The notes: generated by a model from the sequence alone, not told the origin. 64,000 nucleotides of DNA from Sarcophilus harrisii (GCF_902635505.1 NC_045429.1:427207669-427271668), one strand, 5' to 3'. Counted from the first letter of the stretch, positions 22,873-34,690 are shown. Made by a program: numbers and translations.

Positions 22873-23460
22873 ACTTTTATTTTTTTTTTAAGCTTTTTAT
22901 TTTTCCAAATACACTGAAAGATAGTTTTTTCTCCCTTTCTCTCCCCCCATGCTCCCTCCTCTAGAAATATGTTAGACATGTGCAATTCTTCAAAACATAG
23001 TTCCATATTCATCATAATGTGCCAGAAAAATCAGATCAAAAAGGGAAAAAAACCATAAGGAATAACAAACAAACAAATAACAACAATAAAAAGGTAGAAA
23101 AACTATGCTTGATCCACAGTCTTGGATAGTTCTCTTTATTCTTGATAGTTCTCTCTCTGGATGTGGATGGAACTTTCCATTATAAATTGATTGGAATTGC
23201 CTCAAATCACCTCATTGTTGAAATTGTTGAAAATTGTTAGAAAGAGCCAAGTCCATCACAATTGATCATCACGTAATCTTGTTACGATGATCTCTTAGTT
23301 CTGCTCACTTCACTTAGCATCAGTTCATGTAAGTCTTTCCAGGCTTTTCTGAAACCAGCCTGCTCATCATTTCTTATAGAACAATAATATTCCATTGCAT
23401 TTATATACCATAACTTATTCAACCATTCCCCAATTTATGGGCCTCCACACAATTTTGGAT
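22873..23460 (-). mobile_element. 5'-truncated L1 3' region
   Basis: From T-rich start and 'aagctttttatttttccaaa' through the 3'UTR to the ORF2 end ('cacttagcatcagttcatgt', 'ttcttatagaacaataatat'). A small local duplication of 'ttgttgaaa'-type sequence sits near 23215-23235. Confidence 0.88.
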
Positions 23461-23528
23461 GACTTTTAACTACTAATGTAAGAAATATTAAGGTAAGATT
23501 GAATAGTTCATATAACCCCCAAAGGAGA

Positions 23529-24640
23529 CAGAGAATCATTCTAATTTAAAGTTAAAATGCACCATGTTCCAAACTGAAGTTCTTTCTGGTCTTTGTCATT
23601 TTGACATTCAGTTTATCTCTCCCAATTGTTTAAACAATAAGGCAAGAACCTGAGATTTCTTTGGATTATTTCCCTTTAATCCGGTAACTTCATATCATTA
23701 TTCTAGTTTTGTAATTGAAGAAAATAAGGCTTTGATGACTTTTCCCTCTACAGTTTTGATCAATTTTCTGCAAAAGCCTGTAATTTTCTAGTAGATAAAG
23801 AAAACAGGTTTATTAAAGAGGAAGAAAATATTGAATTTCAGTATTTTGCATTCTGGAACTGATTTTGACCAACAAAACTTCTGAAGTTCATTTGGAGAAA
23901 AATCACTAACAATATTTCTACTTAAAAAAATGTGTATCACTTTCCAGACTTTACTTAAAAACATTCTGATTTTCTGCAGTTTGAGGTGAACATTGGCTGG
24001 AGGATTAGAAAGTATATCACACACTCAGTCAGTACACAATTCGACCAGGATATTGTGTTTAAGCCTTGTGGAAAATATAAAAGACAAATACATCTGGTTT
24101 TATTTTGTGGCAGTCTGTTGATTCTCAGAAAACCTGTGTTTTGTTATAGCTATGGATGATTTAAGCAAGGAGGAAAATACAATTTTTTCCCCCAGAAAGT
24201 ATTACAAAACAACAGAATATTTGGGAGATATATGTTATAAAATTTGCTAGAAAGCAGATCCCATAGTTGTGAGCCAGGGTACTGGTGAAACTGGGGCAGC
24301 ATGAATTAACTGCCCCTACATTTTTAATACTGGGAGCAAAGACAGGGTGGTATAGGCCTGGGCTGAATTGGGTTAACTTTATTTCCAAGTGGACTGATCT
24401 GGGTTCCACAGAAGAGTAGAAAGGTAGTTGTCAGAAATTTGGAGAGTTCCTGAGGTCCCCATGAAACTCCATGCACACTGTATTTAAAGGCTTTTTGTTT
24501 TCTTGTACTTTTTATCCATTTATATCTTCCAGAGAAGCTTTCTAACCATCTAGGGAACTTCTTTTACCCGAGGGTATGGGAATATTTATGATAAAAGGAC
24601 TTTGTTTGAACTCTCTAAATGGGGTGATCCATTGTTCCAG
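23529..24640. other. Unassigned intergenic DNA
   Basis: No recognised repeat or gene. It begins directly after the 27-bp repeat at 23502-23528. Confidence 0.5.
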
Positions 24641-24829
24641 GCATCCTTTACCTTCTAGGGGCACCAAATCTCAAACAATGCTCTCAGTTCTGAGCTTTAC
24701 AGTCTCTTTAGACAACCTTCACCTAAAATTCCCCTAGTTCTCAACTGAAGTATTTGGTTTATTACTTTCTTTCATCTGATGGTGGTTTCTCCACCTCCCA
24801 AGTTAGAAACCCTGACATTATTTAAAAAC

Positions 24830-25650
24830 CTTTCATCCTATCTTTCATAGCCATTCACTCACCAAGTTCTGGTGATCTGGCTTCTGCAACCATTTGTTGC
24901 TTCTTTTTTTGTAACTGCCTTGTAACTGCCATGTCATTTCCACTTACCTGGACGATTATTTCAGTTTCTTGATTGAACATTCATAACAAGTCTTTTTACG
25001 ACTACTCTTTTCAAAATATCTTTTCTGCAGTATTGATCTTTCATTTGCACCTACCTAACCATACCATTCTTCTGTTTGAAATTCTTTAGTGATTTCTTAT
25101 TGCATGATGCAGTGGAAAGAGAGATGGGTTTGGAGTCAGGGAAAACATGGATTCAAATCTGAACTTAGGTACTTACTAGTTTATGACCCATGGCAAATCA
25201 GTTTCTCTCTGTACCTTATTTCTTCTATTGTTTTATGAAGAGCTTGGACTAGATTGCTTTTAAATCCCCTCAAGATATAAATGTACAAAATATAAATAAA
25301 ATATTTATAGATATTAAAACACTTGTTCATAAATCAAAGTATTAGATTTGCTTTTTAAATCAGAGTATTTTGAAAATAATTTTTATTTTTATAATTTTAT
25401 TATTGCATAAAATAAATATAAATTCTATGATGTTTAAACTCTTTTGCTTGCATTTAAGTACCTTCTTTTTAGTACAACTTCACTTTTTCAGTCTTATCTC
25501 TAATCCTTATCATGAATTCTACACTACAGCCAAATTGAATTTTTAGCATGCTGGACCTCCTGTATTTCATCGGAATCTTTGTTCACACTGTTCCCAATAG
25601 CTGGGATGTAAGCCCCTCTACCCGCTATCCACTCAACAAATTCTCGGCTT
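24830..25650 (+). mobile_element. L2 internal segment interrupted by a SINE
   Basis: 24830-25095 resembles the L2 region upstream of the tail ('cctggacgattatttcagtt', 'cagtattgatctttcatttg', 'gtgatttcttattgcatg'). 25480-25650 continues it ('cactgttcccaatagctgg'). A MIR-like SINE copy (25103-25280, 'tggagtcagggaaaacatgg') and AT-rich DNA sit between. Confidence 0.55.
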
Positions 25651-26399
25651 ACAAACTACAAGGACAACAACAAAAACTGCCCTTAAGTAAGTGGCATTAA
25701 GTGAGGGACCACCTTTCCCCAGGAATTTCAAATAGCTCTTTGTTTTGCATATTTGGATAAGAGATCTAGTACAATTGTGTATTGTTGTGAGCTCCAGTAA
25801 CCTTGCCCTATTCTATTGTAAAGGGATTGCATTTTATCTAAACTTTCTCTCCCAGAATAGTAGTCTTAATGCATTATGTGCTTAAACAAAGCTTAATAGT
25901 TCATATAACCCCCAAAGGAGAATTACTTTCAATTCAGAGAATTGAAACTGACATTTAAGTATTTTACATGTATTCATTGCATCTTCAGTTGTAAATGATT
26001 GTATAGAATGGTCAGATATGATCTCAGTATGGTTGATTCCAGTCTTTGAAAGTTAACCCCCGGTCTAGGACACAATATTGTCCTGGATTGCTTAACTTAG
26101 TTTTCCTAATTCCAAGACGTTTATACTTTTGCATATACATATGCAAGATCAACAAATACAAAAAAGATGGCTTTTGATTTTCCTAAGAATTTTCCACCTA
26201 CCCACAGCTTGGAAATTCCTCCATCTTTGCTATCTCTAAAAAAATGCCTATTGGCTTCGAAACAACATTATAAGACTGGTCTGAGTCAAGATTCTAAAGT
26301 CCAGTAACATATCTACATCCTTTTTGACTCAGTTTGTATTGGAGATGACTAAGAAGCTTTTATAACTGCCTTTCTTAGATCACTTCTATGGACTAGAAG

Positions 26400-26580
26400 C
26401 AGAGCCTGAATAGGAGTCAAGAGACCTGGATTTTTGTTGTAATTCTTTTACTATAAATGTGACTTTGGGCAAGTCACTAAACCGCTATTTCTTTTTTAAA
26501 ATGAGGGAGCAGAATTAGTTGTTTTTTAAGGTCACTTCCATCTCTGTTTTAGTGATAGATTCTAGGATTCTGATGCACCT
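26400..26580 (+). mobile_element. MIR/THER-like CORE-SINE
   Basis: 'ggagtcaagagacctggatt', 'tgactttgggcaagtcacta' and 'aaggtcacttccatctctg' in order. Confidence 0.65.
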
Positions 26581-26704
26581 ACATTATTTTTATATCAATT
26601 TGATCCTGTGATCTTCTATAGTATCAAATTATTGTCCTTCTCATTTTCCATTCCCTGTTCAAGTTCTTGAAAACATGACCTATGTAAATACATCCTAAAG
26701 AGTT

Positions 26705-26835
26705 ACCTGAAGCAAATGGACATTAATGAACTTGTCCAGTGTCACACAGCTAATAACTGTTAGAAGTAGGATTCTAGCTCAGATCTTTTTGATTCTAAGC
26801 ATAGTCCTCTAACCACTATTTCATGGTCCTACAAC
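26705..26835 (-). mobile_element. MIR-like SINE
   Basis: 'ttgtccagtgtcacacagct', 'ggattctagctcagatcttt' and 'cctctaaccactatttcatg' read as a reversed SINE. Confidence 0.6.
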
Positions 26836-26849
26836 AGTCCTCTTCTCCA

Positions 26850-27090
26850 CAGGAGCTAGGTGGCCCAATGAATAGTGTTGGTCCTGGAATCAGGAAGACT
26901 CATCTTCCTGAGTTCAAATCTGGCCTCAGACACTTACTACTTGTGTGACCCTGGGCAAGTTACTTCACCCTATTTGCCTCAATCTCCTCATTTGTGAAAT
27001 GAGTTGGAGAAGGAAAAGGAAAATCACTGCAGTATCGTTGCCAAGAAAACCCCAAAATAGGATAAGAAAGAATTAGATATGACTGAAAAA
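26850..27090 (+). mobile_element. Full-length MAR1-type CORE-SINE
   Basis: Head 'gagctaggtggcccaatgaa', B-box region 'cctgagttcaaatctggcct', core 'tgtgaccctgggcaagttac', and tail 'gagttggagaaggaaaagg' to 'tagatatgactgaaa'. Confidence 0.85.
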
Positions 27091-27099
27091 AAAAATGAC

Positions 27100-27560
27100 T
27101 TGACAACAGCATTTTTATCAAGTCTCCCCAGCTCAGAATTCTTTGATGACTCTCTATTGCTGATAGGAATAAAGTTATTACAGTTCCTGAAGTTCAAATT
27201 CCTTGACACTCAAGATCTGGTCCAGCCACACCCCAGTCATCCAACCTTATCTTTGATTACGCCCTATCATGAAACCCTTACTTCCAGCCATGCCAAATTC
27301 ATTACCTCCTGCCCAAACCATGTTTATTTCTACCTGTTTGACTCTACTCGTGCTGATATATATATATATTTTTAATCAGAATGTCTTCACCACTAAACTA
27401 AATACTATTCAGTCTTCAGGACCCAACTCAGGTCCCACTTTCTGCATGAGATCCATTGAAATGATAATTGTACAATGCATTGTAACCCCTGAGTATATAT
27501 CTGGTTTTCACATCTATTTATACATAGTCTTATGTTGTGATTTTTGCCTTTTTCTTCAAT
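27100..27560 (+). mobile_element. L2 internal segment
   Basis: Contains L2-like 'gatgactctctattgctgat', 'caagatctggtccagccaca' and 'aatgtcttcaccactaaact' in the expected order. The two overlapping frames of 97-98 codons (27079-27562) lie in this repeat and are not genes. Confidence 0.55.
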
Positions 27561-27589
27561 AATACTGTTTAGTTATTTGAGGAACGAAA

Positions 27590-27785
27590 TGGCAAAGTTT
27601 GGTGGAAAGAGCATTGTATTTAGAGTCTAGGGGACCTTGGTTCAGATCTCACCTCTCACTTACCATCTATATGACCAGAGAGAAATCATTCATCTTCCAT
27701 GAATCTCAAATTTCTTTTCTGTAAAATGAAAGTATTGGAAGAGATTATCTCTATGGTCCCTTCCAATTCTAAATCTATGATATCA
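27590..27785 (+). mobile_element. MIR/THER-like CORE-SINE
   Basis: 'ggtggaaagagcattgtatt', 'ttcagatctcacctctcac' and the tail 'atggtcccttccaattcta'. Confidence 0.65.
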
Positions 27786-28092
27786 GAAGACTTTTGTACT
27801 CTTCACATAAGTATGGGAGTATGTATGTGAATATTAAATAAATACTTTGAATCAGATTCTCCAAATCTTTAAAAACAATAACTGTCATTCTTTGGTCTAA
27901 GAGAGATGATGAAATGATAATCTTTTTCTTAATAATCTGCTGGGCCTTATTAATAAAATGATTAAATTACCCAGAAATTATGTCTCTCAAACTTTGCAAT
28001 TGTCATAATAGAGGACAGTCTGTAAAAATTGTGTCAAACAATTTTAATAGACTTGTGATGGAAGGAGCCATGGAAACTATATATCCAAGCAA

Positions 28093-28094
<2 letters not shown>

Positions 28095-28134
<40 letters not shown>

Positions 28135-28136
28135 TT
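28095..28136 (+). repeat. T42 homopolymer
   Basis: Forty-two consecutive T bases at the 5' side of a plus-strand L1 fragment. This is the longest homopolymer in the window. Confidence 0.95.
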
Positions 28137-28380
28137 GGCTGTTATTGTTGTTTGCTTGCTTTTTTCTTACTCGTATTTTTCTTTCCCTTTTGATTTGATT
28201 TTTCTTGTGCAGCATGACAAATGTGGAATTATGTTCAGAAGAATTACATATGTTTAATCTATATTGAATTACTTGGGGCAGGAAGGGAAGGAAGAAGAAA
28301 AATTTGGAATACAAGGTTTTGCAAAGGAGAATGTTGAAAACTATCTTTGCATCTATTCAAAAACAACAACAAAATAACAA
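28137..28380 (+). mobile_element. L1 3'UTR fragment
   Basis: 'gttattgttgtttgcttgct', 'tttcttgtgcagcatgacaa' and 'ttggaatacaaggttttgc' to a CAA-rich tail at about 28365-28385. Confidence 0.85.
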
Positions 28381-28496
28381 CAAACGACTGTGCCCAAAGC
28401 TGGATCCTGAATTTCTATTGTTTACCTGTTATGACCTACCTTGGAAATAGCCTGCTACAATAGCCTTACTTCTTTAGGAATTTCAAGGGTTACACA

Positions 28497-28600
28497 TGAA
28501 ACTATTGAGGCTCAGTGAATTTAAATGAATTGTCCAAGACCACACAAATAACTAGTAAATATTAGAGTTAAGATTTGAATACAGATCTTCTGGGATAGGA
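28497..28600 (-). mobile_element. MIR-like SINE
   Basis: 'gaaactattgaggctcagtg', 'gtccaagaccacacaaataa' and 'gatttgaatacagatcttc' in reversed order. Confidence 0.6.
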
Positions 28601-28766
28601 CATTTTAAAAAGTCAATATTCTGACATTATTTGATTCTGTATCCAACCTGAATACTACCTTATACTTCACTGTTGACAATACTGTCCTAGGGAAAGTATA
28701 TGAAATAATTCTTTTCCTTCAGGTGCTTCTCCTGATAAAATATCTAAAAATAGACAGAATCTCAGT

Positions 28767-28928
28767 CATTGCCCAGTTCAACCTCTTCTTTTCACAGATG
28801 AAGAAACAGATTTATGGAGGTAAAGCAACTTTTGCAAGATCAAATGCCACTGGCCAGTTCAGCCTCCTGCATTTCATAGATGAAGAGATTTTTCACCAGA
28901 GGTGAAGCTACTTTTGCAAGATCATATG
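28767..28928 (+). repeat. Diverged 81-bp tandem duplication inside a MIR-like repeat
   Basis: Unit 1 (28767-28847) and unit 2 (28848-28928) align throughout: 'gcccagttcaacctc' with 'ggccagttcagcctc', 'cacagatgaagaaacag' with 'catagatgaagagattt', and 'acttttgcaagatca' in both. The 60-codon frame here is incidental. Confidence 0.8.
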
Positions 28929-29567
28929 TCAGAAGTCAAATTTGACTCTAGGTCCTCTACTTCCAAGATCTGTATATTTTCCACAGTGTCACAATATGGA
29001 GGACACATATAAAATGGTACCACTTTCTTTTGCTTTTTCACTCATCACTTTCTGAAAACATGTAGCATTTCTCTCTATGCATATTTCAGTTTAATTGAAT
29101 CGCTTATTGGTGAGTTAAGCATTTTTAATAATGAACTAGTGTCCATGTTAAAGACTTTCAGTTAATTTGTACTGAAATGGTTTAGAGCCAGTAATTAGCA
29201 CAAACAGACTTTGGATTCATCCCAGTTTGTTCCCTTGCATACTTGGGACCCTTAGTGAGACATGCAATTTTGGCAGATTTTCAGAATTAGTCATTTCCTT
29301 ATAGAACTATTAGAACATAGAATGTTATTGCTGGGAGAGATGTCAGAACAGAATGCTCAAGAAGAGCTTTACACATTATCTAATCCTACTCCCTCATCTG
29401 ACCTGAATGTTCCTCATGTATAAAAATTCCTCAATTTGCATCCTGCCCTTTCATCTTTGTTGACTATAAGTATTTACTTATATCTCGGCTCCTTCTGAAA
29501 CTTTATGAAGATTTTTAAAAAGAAGAAATAATAACTGACTTAATTTTTGGAATAGACCTCTATTTTC

Positions 29568-29762
29568 TTTCTTTCTTTCTTTTTTTTAAATAATAGCTTT
29601 TTATTTACAAGTTATATTCATGGGTAATTTTACAGCATTGACAATTGCCAAACCTTTTGTTCCAATTTTTACCCTCCTCTCCACCCCCTCCCCCAGATGG
29701 CAGATTGACCAATACATGTTGAATATATTAAAGTATAAATTAAATACAATATAAGTATACAT
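29568..29762 (-). mobile_element. Short L1 3' end with perfect target-site duplication
   Basis: T-rich start, 'aatagctttttatttacaag' and 'cccccagatggcagattgac'. The perfect 15-bp duplication tagacctctattttc lies at 29553-29567 and 29763-29777. Confidence 0.93.
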
Positions 29763-29834
29763 TAGACCTCTATTTTCACTACTATAGGGGATTCTCAATA
29801 ATTAAACTCCCTTTATAATGAATGAATTTTAAAA

Positions 29835-29935
29835 TAATTTAATACATGTCATAAACAAATACTAGTCTAAGTGCTAGGGATACAAACAGAAAATTGGAGA
29901 CAGAGCCTACTCACAATGGGTTCACCTTCCAATGT
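29835..29935 (-). mobile_element. L2 tail fragment
   Basis: 'actagtctaagtgctaggga' followed by 'acaaacagaaaattggag' matches the reversed L2 end. Confidence 0.55.
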
Positions 29936-30094
29936 TGTCAGTTGTACAAACCAGAGGTTTTAGCTTCAAGTCAGATGGAAAGGCCTATGATCCTTAGGGT
30001 GCAGCAGCAGAGTAGATGGTAAGGCCTCTTCTTTAATGTCATTTGCACTGATAAAACCACTTTGACAGTGGTTGAGCCATTTGACAGGGGAGCA

Positions 30095-30430
30095 CTAAGA
30101 GTGACTTAGGTGACTTGCTCAGGTTTACATATCAGAGGCAAGGACTGGAACTCAGTTGTAATCTTCCTTATTTCAAGTATATCTATCCATTGTGTCAGCC
30201 TGTCTCTCTGACATTTAAATAACACTTCAAAGGTATGTGGAACACTTTATATGCATGGATTATTTCATTTAAGTCTCAGAAGAGCCCCGTGAGGTAAATA
30301 TTATCATTTCTGTTGTATATATTTAGAAATTGAGAGGTTAAATGACATTTGGCCATATTCATACAGCTAGCTATCTAGCTTTTCCTACCTCTAACTCTAG
30401 CTTCCTCTCTGGTAAGCCACACTGCTTCTC
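30095..30430 (-). mobile_element. Two reversed SINE copies (MIR/THER-like)
   Basis: 30095-30210 has 'gtgacttgctcaggtttaca' and 'ctatccattgtgtcagcct'. 30228-30430 has 'acacttcaaaggtatgtgga', 'agccccgtgaggtaaatatt' and a diverged 'tagaaattgagaggttaaa'. Confidence 0.6.
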
Positions 30431-30489
30431 CAAAAGTCCTGTACTGTGACATTTAGAAATTCCTTTGGCCCAAAGGCTAAGAAATTCAG

Positions 30490-31340
30490 CTCAGAGTACT
30501 GACTCATATTCACCAGGCTCTGAATCCTAGCATAATTGATATGACTGAGGACAGCAGAACCCTCCTTGCTGAGGTCAATGTCAAATCTTTCCTCTTCTCC
30601 TCAAAAAACAAACACATAAACACTTCTCTCTCATTTGCTACCAACTGCCAGCAGATGCTTGCCAGCTTCGTGATAAACAAACCCAGGAGAGGTTAAAAAG
30701 AACAACCTGCATGCTTATGCACCATATGAGCAACAACTAGACTCACAGATCGATTTTTGGATTAGGACCAGACTTCCATTTGGAACCCAACAATCCGTTG
30801 CTGTGCAGTATTTGTGGGTCAGAGAGATGAGATTCAGGGAAATCTTGTGAGAAAAGCGAAGAGCCAGCATTTTGGGGAGGAGTCTTTTCCTTCTTGACAT
30901 TGCTCTCTATTATTCTGGCTGGAACTGAATTCATGGAAACTCTCCAACCTTTTCCAGACCCATCTGGGGAGAGGCTGTGATTGCCTCAGACCACCACTGA
31001 CACCCTGAGGAATGTAGTTTTTCTTCCCCGAGCCTCTCCCTGCCCCCTCTTTTTGGGGCCTCTTTGAAAGATGAGTATGAATCCCCACCCTGTTCTCTCT
31101 TTTGTAGCTGGAATGTGAGTGGAATATGAGCATTACAGGAAAGAATGTGGGGAGAACGTGGTCTCTGCTGACTTCCTATGTGGAAAAATGCCAAATATCC
31201 GGCACTCTCCCATTAAATATGGGAGTGGTCTCTAGTCCTTAAACTCTCTCCAAAACAGAAATAATTTAACAGACCTTGACCAGAACTTTCAGTCACAGAA
31301 CACGTTTTCCCAGGAATCACAAAGCCCATTTATCTGTCCC
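30490..31340. promoter_or_regulatory. Unique repeat-free block, possible regulatory element
   Basis: About 850 bp without recognised repeats, GC-richer than the flanks. It has clustered TEAD-like words ('ctggaatgtgagtggaatat' near 31110) and a near-palindrome cccattaaatatggg near 31210. Several overlapping minus-strand frames of 61-99 codons carry no family signature. The regulatory role is a guess. Confidence 0.25.
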
Positions 31341-31489
31341 TACCTAATCTGTGTGTACTCCTATGCTTGCTCACCCTGTCCTGGCTAGAATGGTCTGCCC
31401 ACTAGCTTTGAATACCTGATAAATAGAATATGACCAAGGTTTTACTCAGTTGTTGACTCCTAGAATCCCATCTGGGTCTCAGCTAATGG

Positions 31490-31710
31490 ATTCTTGGGCC
31501 TGAAGACCAGAGTTCAAATCTAGTCTTAGATATTTACGAGTCTGAGACAGTCTTTTATCCTCCATCTGCCTCAGTTTTCTCAACTTGAAAGTGAAGATAA
31601 TAATAACATCTACTTCCAGGTTGTGAGGATCAAAAGAGATAATATTTGTAAAGTTCTTAGCACACGGTCTGGTATAGAGTGGGTGGTACATAAATACTTG
31701 TTTTCTTCCT
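31490..31710 (+). mobile_element. MIR-like SINE
   Basis: 'ccagagttcaaatctagtct', 'cctcagttttctcaacttga' and 'aagttcttagcacacggtct' in the MIR order. Confidence 0.65.
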
Positions 31711-31729
31711 ATATTCCCATCTCTGTTTT

Positions 31730-32050
31730 CTCTTCTCCTGCCAGTTCTTTCTCTCTTGATCTTGCCTACTTTCTCAGGCCCATTTCAGATCCTATCTCTT
31801 CCATGAGAGCCTTCAATGATCTTTCCTTCCATTGAATGTATCTGCTAGTTAATAAATATTTAAGTGCCTACTACGTCAGGCATTCTGATAAGTGCAAGAG
31901 ATACAAAGAAAGGCAAAAATCTATCCCTGCAAGAGCTCACTATCTGATGTCTATACCATTCTTTGAGAATATGATTCTTTATATGAATCACCAGCAACTA
32001 GCATGATGTGTGCCACATAGCAGATGCTTAATAAATGCTCATTGGTGGAA
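31730..32050. mobile_element. L2 plus-strand copy split by a minus-strand L2 tail
   Basis: Plus-strand L2 runs 31730-31845 and resumes at 31960-32050, ending 'gatgcttaataaatgctcat'. Between them is a reversed L2 end: 'aataaatatttaagtgccta' to 'tccctgcaagagctcactat'. Confidence 0.6.
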
Positions 32051-32054
32051 TGAT

Positions 32055-32268
32055 TGGGCAGCTTGGAGTCAGGAAGGTTTGAGTTCAAGCCCAGTCTCAG
32101 ATCCTTAAGAGCTGTGTGATCCTGGCCAAGTCACTTAATCCTGTTTGCCTCAGTTCCTCATCTGTAAAATAGATTGGAGAAGGAAATGACAAACAACTTT
32201 AGTATCTTTGCCAAGAAAAACCCCAGATCATGGAGTCAGATGTGACTAAAATCATTCAACAACAATAT
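32055..32268 (+). mobile_element. MAR1-type CORE-SINE
   Basis: 'cttggagtcaggaaggtttg', 'tgatcctggccaagtcactt' and 'attggagaaggaaatgacaa' to 'cagatgtgactaaaatcatt'. Confidence 0.85.
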
Positions 32269-32439
32269 GCCATTACATCTCCTATAATGTTTCCTGTATT
32301 GCTATTCAATTCCCAACTAAGTTTCAAGAGATCTTATCCTTCTGCACACCCCCATTATATCTTACTGAATATTGTCATTCATTGAATAAGTATTTGCATA
32401 TTTATAACCATCTCTTTGAATTTATGGGATGAAGAAGGT

Positions 32440-33068
32440 TTTATTTTAATTTAAGTATTTTGTTTTTCCAAAAACATGCAGAGATAGTTTTCAACATTCA
32501 CCTTTGCAAAATCTTGTGTTCCAAATTTTTCTCTCTCACCTCCTCCCCTAGATAGCAAGCAATCCAATATAGGTTAAACATGTGTGATTCTTCTAAACAT
32601 TTTCCCATGTTAGTCATGCTGCACAAGAAAAATCAGAACAAAAGAGAAAAAACCATGAAAAAGAAAAAAAAAAAAACACAAGCAAACAAAAAACAACAAA
32701 AAGGTGAAAATACTATGTTTTTATTCCTATTCGATCTCCATAGTTCTCTCTCTAGATGAGATTGGCATTTTCCATCCTAAGTCTATTGGAATTGTCTTGA
32801 ATCACCTCATTGTTGAAAAGAGCCAAGTCCATCTCAGTTGAACATCACATAATCTTGTTGCTATGTACAATGATCTCCTGGTTCTGCTCACTTCACTCGG
32901 CATCAATTCATATAAGTCTTTCCAGGCTTTTCTGAAATCAACCTGCTTATCATTTCTTATAGAACAATAATATTCCATTACATAGATATATCATAATTTA
33001 TTCAGCCATTCCCTAACTGATTCACTCCATTTCAGTTCCTTGTCACTACAAAAAAGGCTGCTACAAAG
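32440..33068 (-). mobile_element. 5'-truncated L1 3' region
   Basis: Full 3'UTR and end of ORF2 in antisense ('cactcggcatcaattcatat', 'ttcttatagaacaataatat', 'actacaaaaaaggctgctac'). 'gaaggtttt' words on both sides are consistent with a target duplication. Confidence 0.88.
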
Positions 33069-34230
33069 GAAGGTTTTTGTGATAACCACTTTGTAGTCAG
33101 TTCCACTGGGATAGATGGTTAATGAGTAGCCCACAATCACACAATGAATTGGGTGGGTGGATAGCCCTGAGATTAGATTGATTATCTTTATCTCATTTTA
33201 TCAGGGAATAAGGATTTAGAAATAGAGAGGAGAGTAAGATGTTTTTCTCTGTTAGTCCCGGAGGCCACTTTAGATTGTTTCTTTACACATGTTCTCTTTT
33301 CCTGTCATATTTGGGTGTGGAGAGAAGTGAGAGCTTCCCCTATAACCCAAATATGCAGCAATATTGATGGAAATTTCCAGTGGCTTCGCCATAGTGGCTG
33401 GTGGCCATCTCTAAGCAGACAGCACTGTCCCTCTAAATATGTAGCAATAGCTTTTGCCAAAGCTTTGCCAAAATCTTGAGTGTCCTTTTGGAATCTCTGG
33501 GATGTGACCTCAGAAGACCTCATTTATGGCTCATCAGGACATGTAGCTCTATGTGTGAATTTATGGGATTTAAAAAATATATAATAAAAAGTTTATTTTC
33601 CTTATGATAGCTCCATAATGAGCACTTTACTCAAAAAAGACCTGAATTATCAAATCAAATCTCAGTTGGAAGAAACTTTGGAAGGCACAGAGTTGAACCA
33701 GTACCAGAACAAGAATCCCTCTTATAATTCATGTGACAAATAATCACTCAGCCTTTATTTAAAGACCTCCGGGTAGAGGGGATACTGAAACCCAAAAAGA
33801 GTGCCTAAGGCAGAATTTGAACTACCTAGCTAGATATTGCAATGGATAAGAGTATTTTCCCTGGATTTAGGAAGGCCTCAATATCCTTAAATGGAAAATG
33901 GAGATAACATGGCACAGTGTTGTGAAAACCAAATAAGATATTTGTAAAGTGCTTAGTACAGTGCTTGGCATACAGTTGGAACTATATAAATGCTTATTCT
34001 CTCTCTCATCCTCTAACCCCTTAATCTAACAGCCTCTTAAAAAAATAAAATGGGGTGAGTCCAGCTGAAGTTATGCTGACTCTTTGTAATCACTTCTATT
34101 TTTTTTCCTGGTTAGATTGTAAGCTTGTTCAAAGCAGGGCTTATCTTTTGCCTCTTTTTGTATCCCTGGGGGTTAGCAAAATATTAGGTGCTTAATAAAT
34201 GTTTATTGGATTGATAGAATGACATTTGTT
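33069..34230. other. Mostly unassigned DNA with MIR and L2 scraps
   Basis: 33800-34000 carries diverged MIR-like pieces (ending 'aagtgcttagtacagtgctt'). 34110-34215 is an L2 3' end ('ttagattgtaagcttgttca' to 'gcttaataaatgtttattgg'). The remainder (33069-33790) shows nothing I recognise. Confidence 0.5.
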
Positions 34231-34690
34231 AGTCATCTCTTCAGTAAGATCTAGAATTCTATAGGGAATTGATATCAATCTCACTGACCTATAGTTTAAA
34301 GCTTCTATTGTTTCTTTTTTTCAACGTTGAAAATTAGTTTATTTGCCCTTCTCCAATTCTGAAGCATCTCCCACCATTATTTTTCAATTGCTAGTTCATT
34401 CAATAACCTGGGATGTAGTTTCTCCCAGCCTAGAGTTGTGAATTCATCAAGATAGTGAATCATCACCAACTCTTATTACCACTTTACTGTCTTAGGCACC
34501 ATCTTTGTTTCTGTCCATTTTAGCCAGAAGATCCATTCTCTTTGGCATAAATAAAACAAAGGAAAAGTGAGAAGTCAAAAAATTCTGTTCTCCCTTCATT
34601 GTGTGTTATTTGTATGGTCCTTCAGCTGGAGAAGAGGTTTTATCTTTTTTTTAGGCTTCCTCTCTTTCCTGACATAACCAAGAAATCCCT
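34230..34690 (-). mobile_element. CR1/L3-type LINE, ORF2 fragment
   Basis: The minus strand at about 34425-34385 encodes EKLHPRLLNELAI, matching the conserved LHPRVLKELA block just before the reverse-transcriptase fingers of CR1-class LINEs, followed by a diverged NWRRANK counterpart. Stops interrupt the frame; it is an old fossil. Confidence 0.6.

Larger units (their letters stand above)
23502..25921. repeat. 27-bp exact direct repeat pair
   Basis: 23502-23528 and 25895-25921 are identical (start aatagttcatataaccccc) with no homology beyond the ends. They do not coincide with a repeat that I recognise. Confidence 0.85.

Noticed and set aside
27079-27562. Two overlapping plus-strand frames of 97-98 codons
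   Set aside because: They sit in an L2 internal segment and have no reverse-transcriptase motifs.
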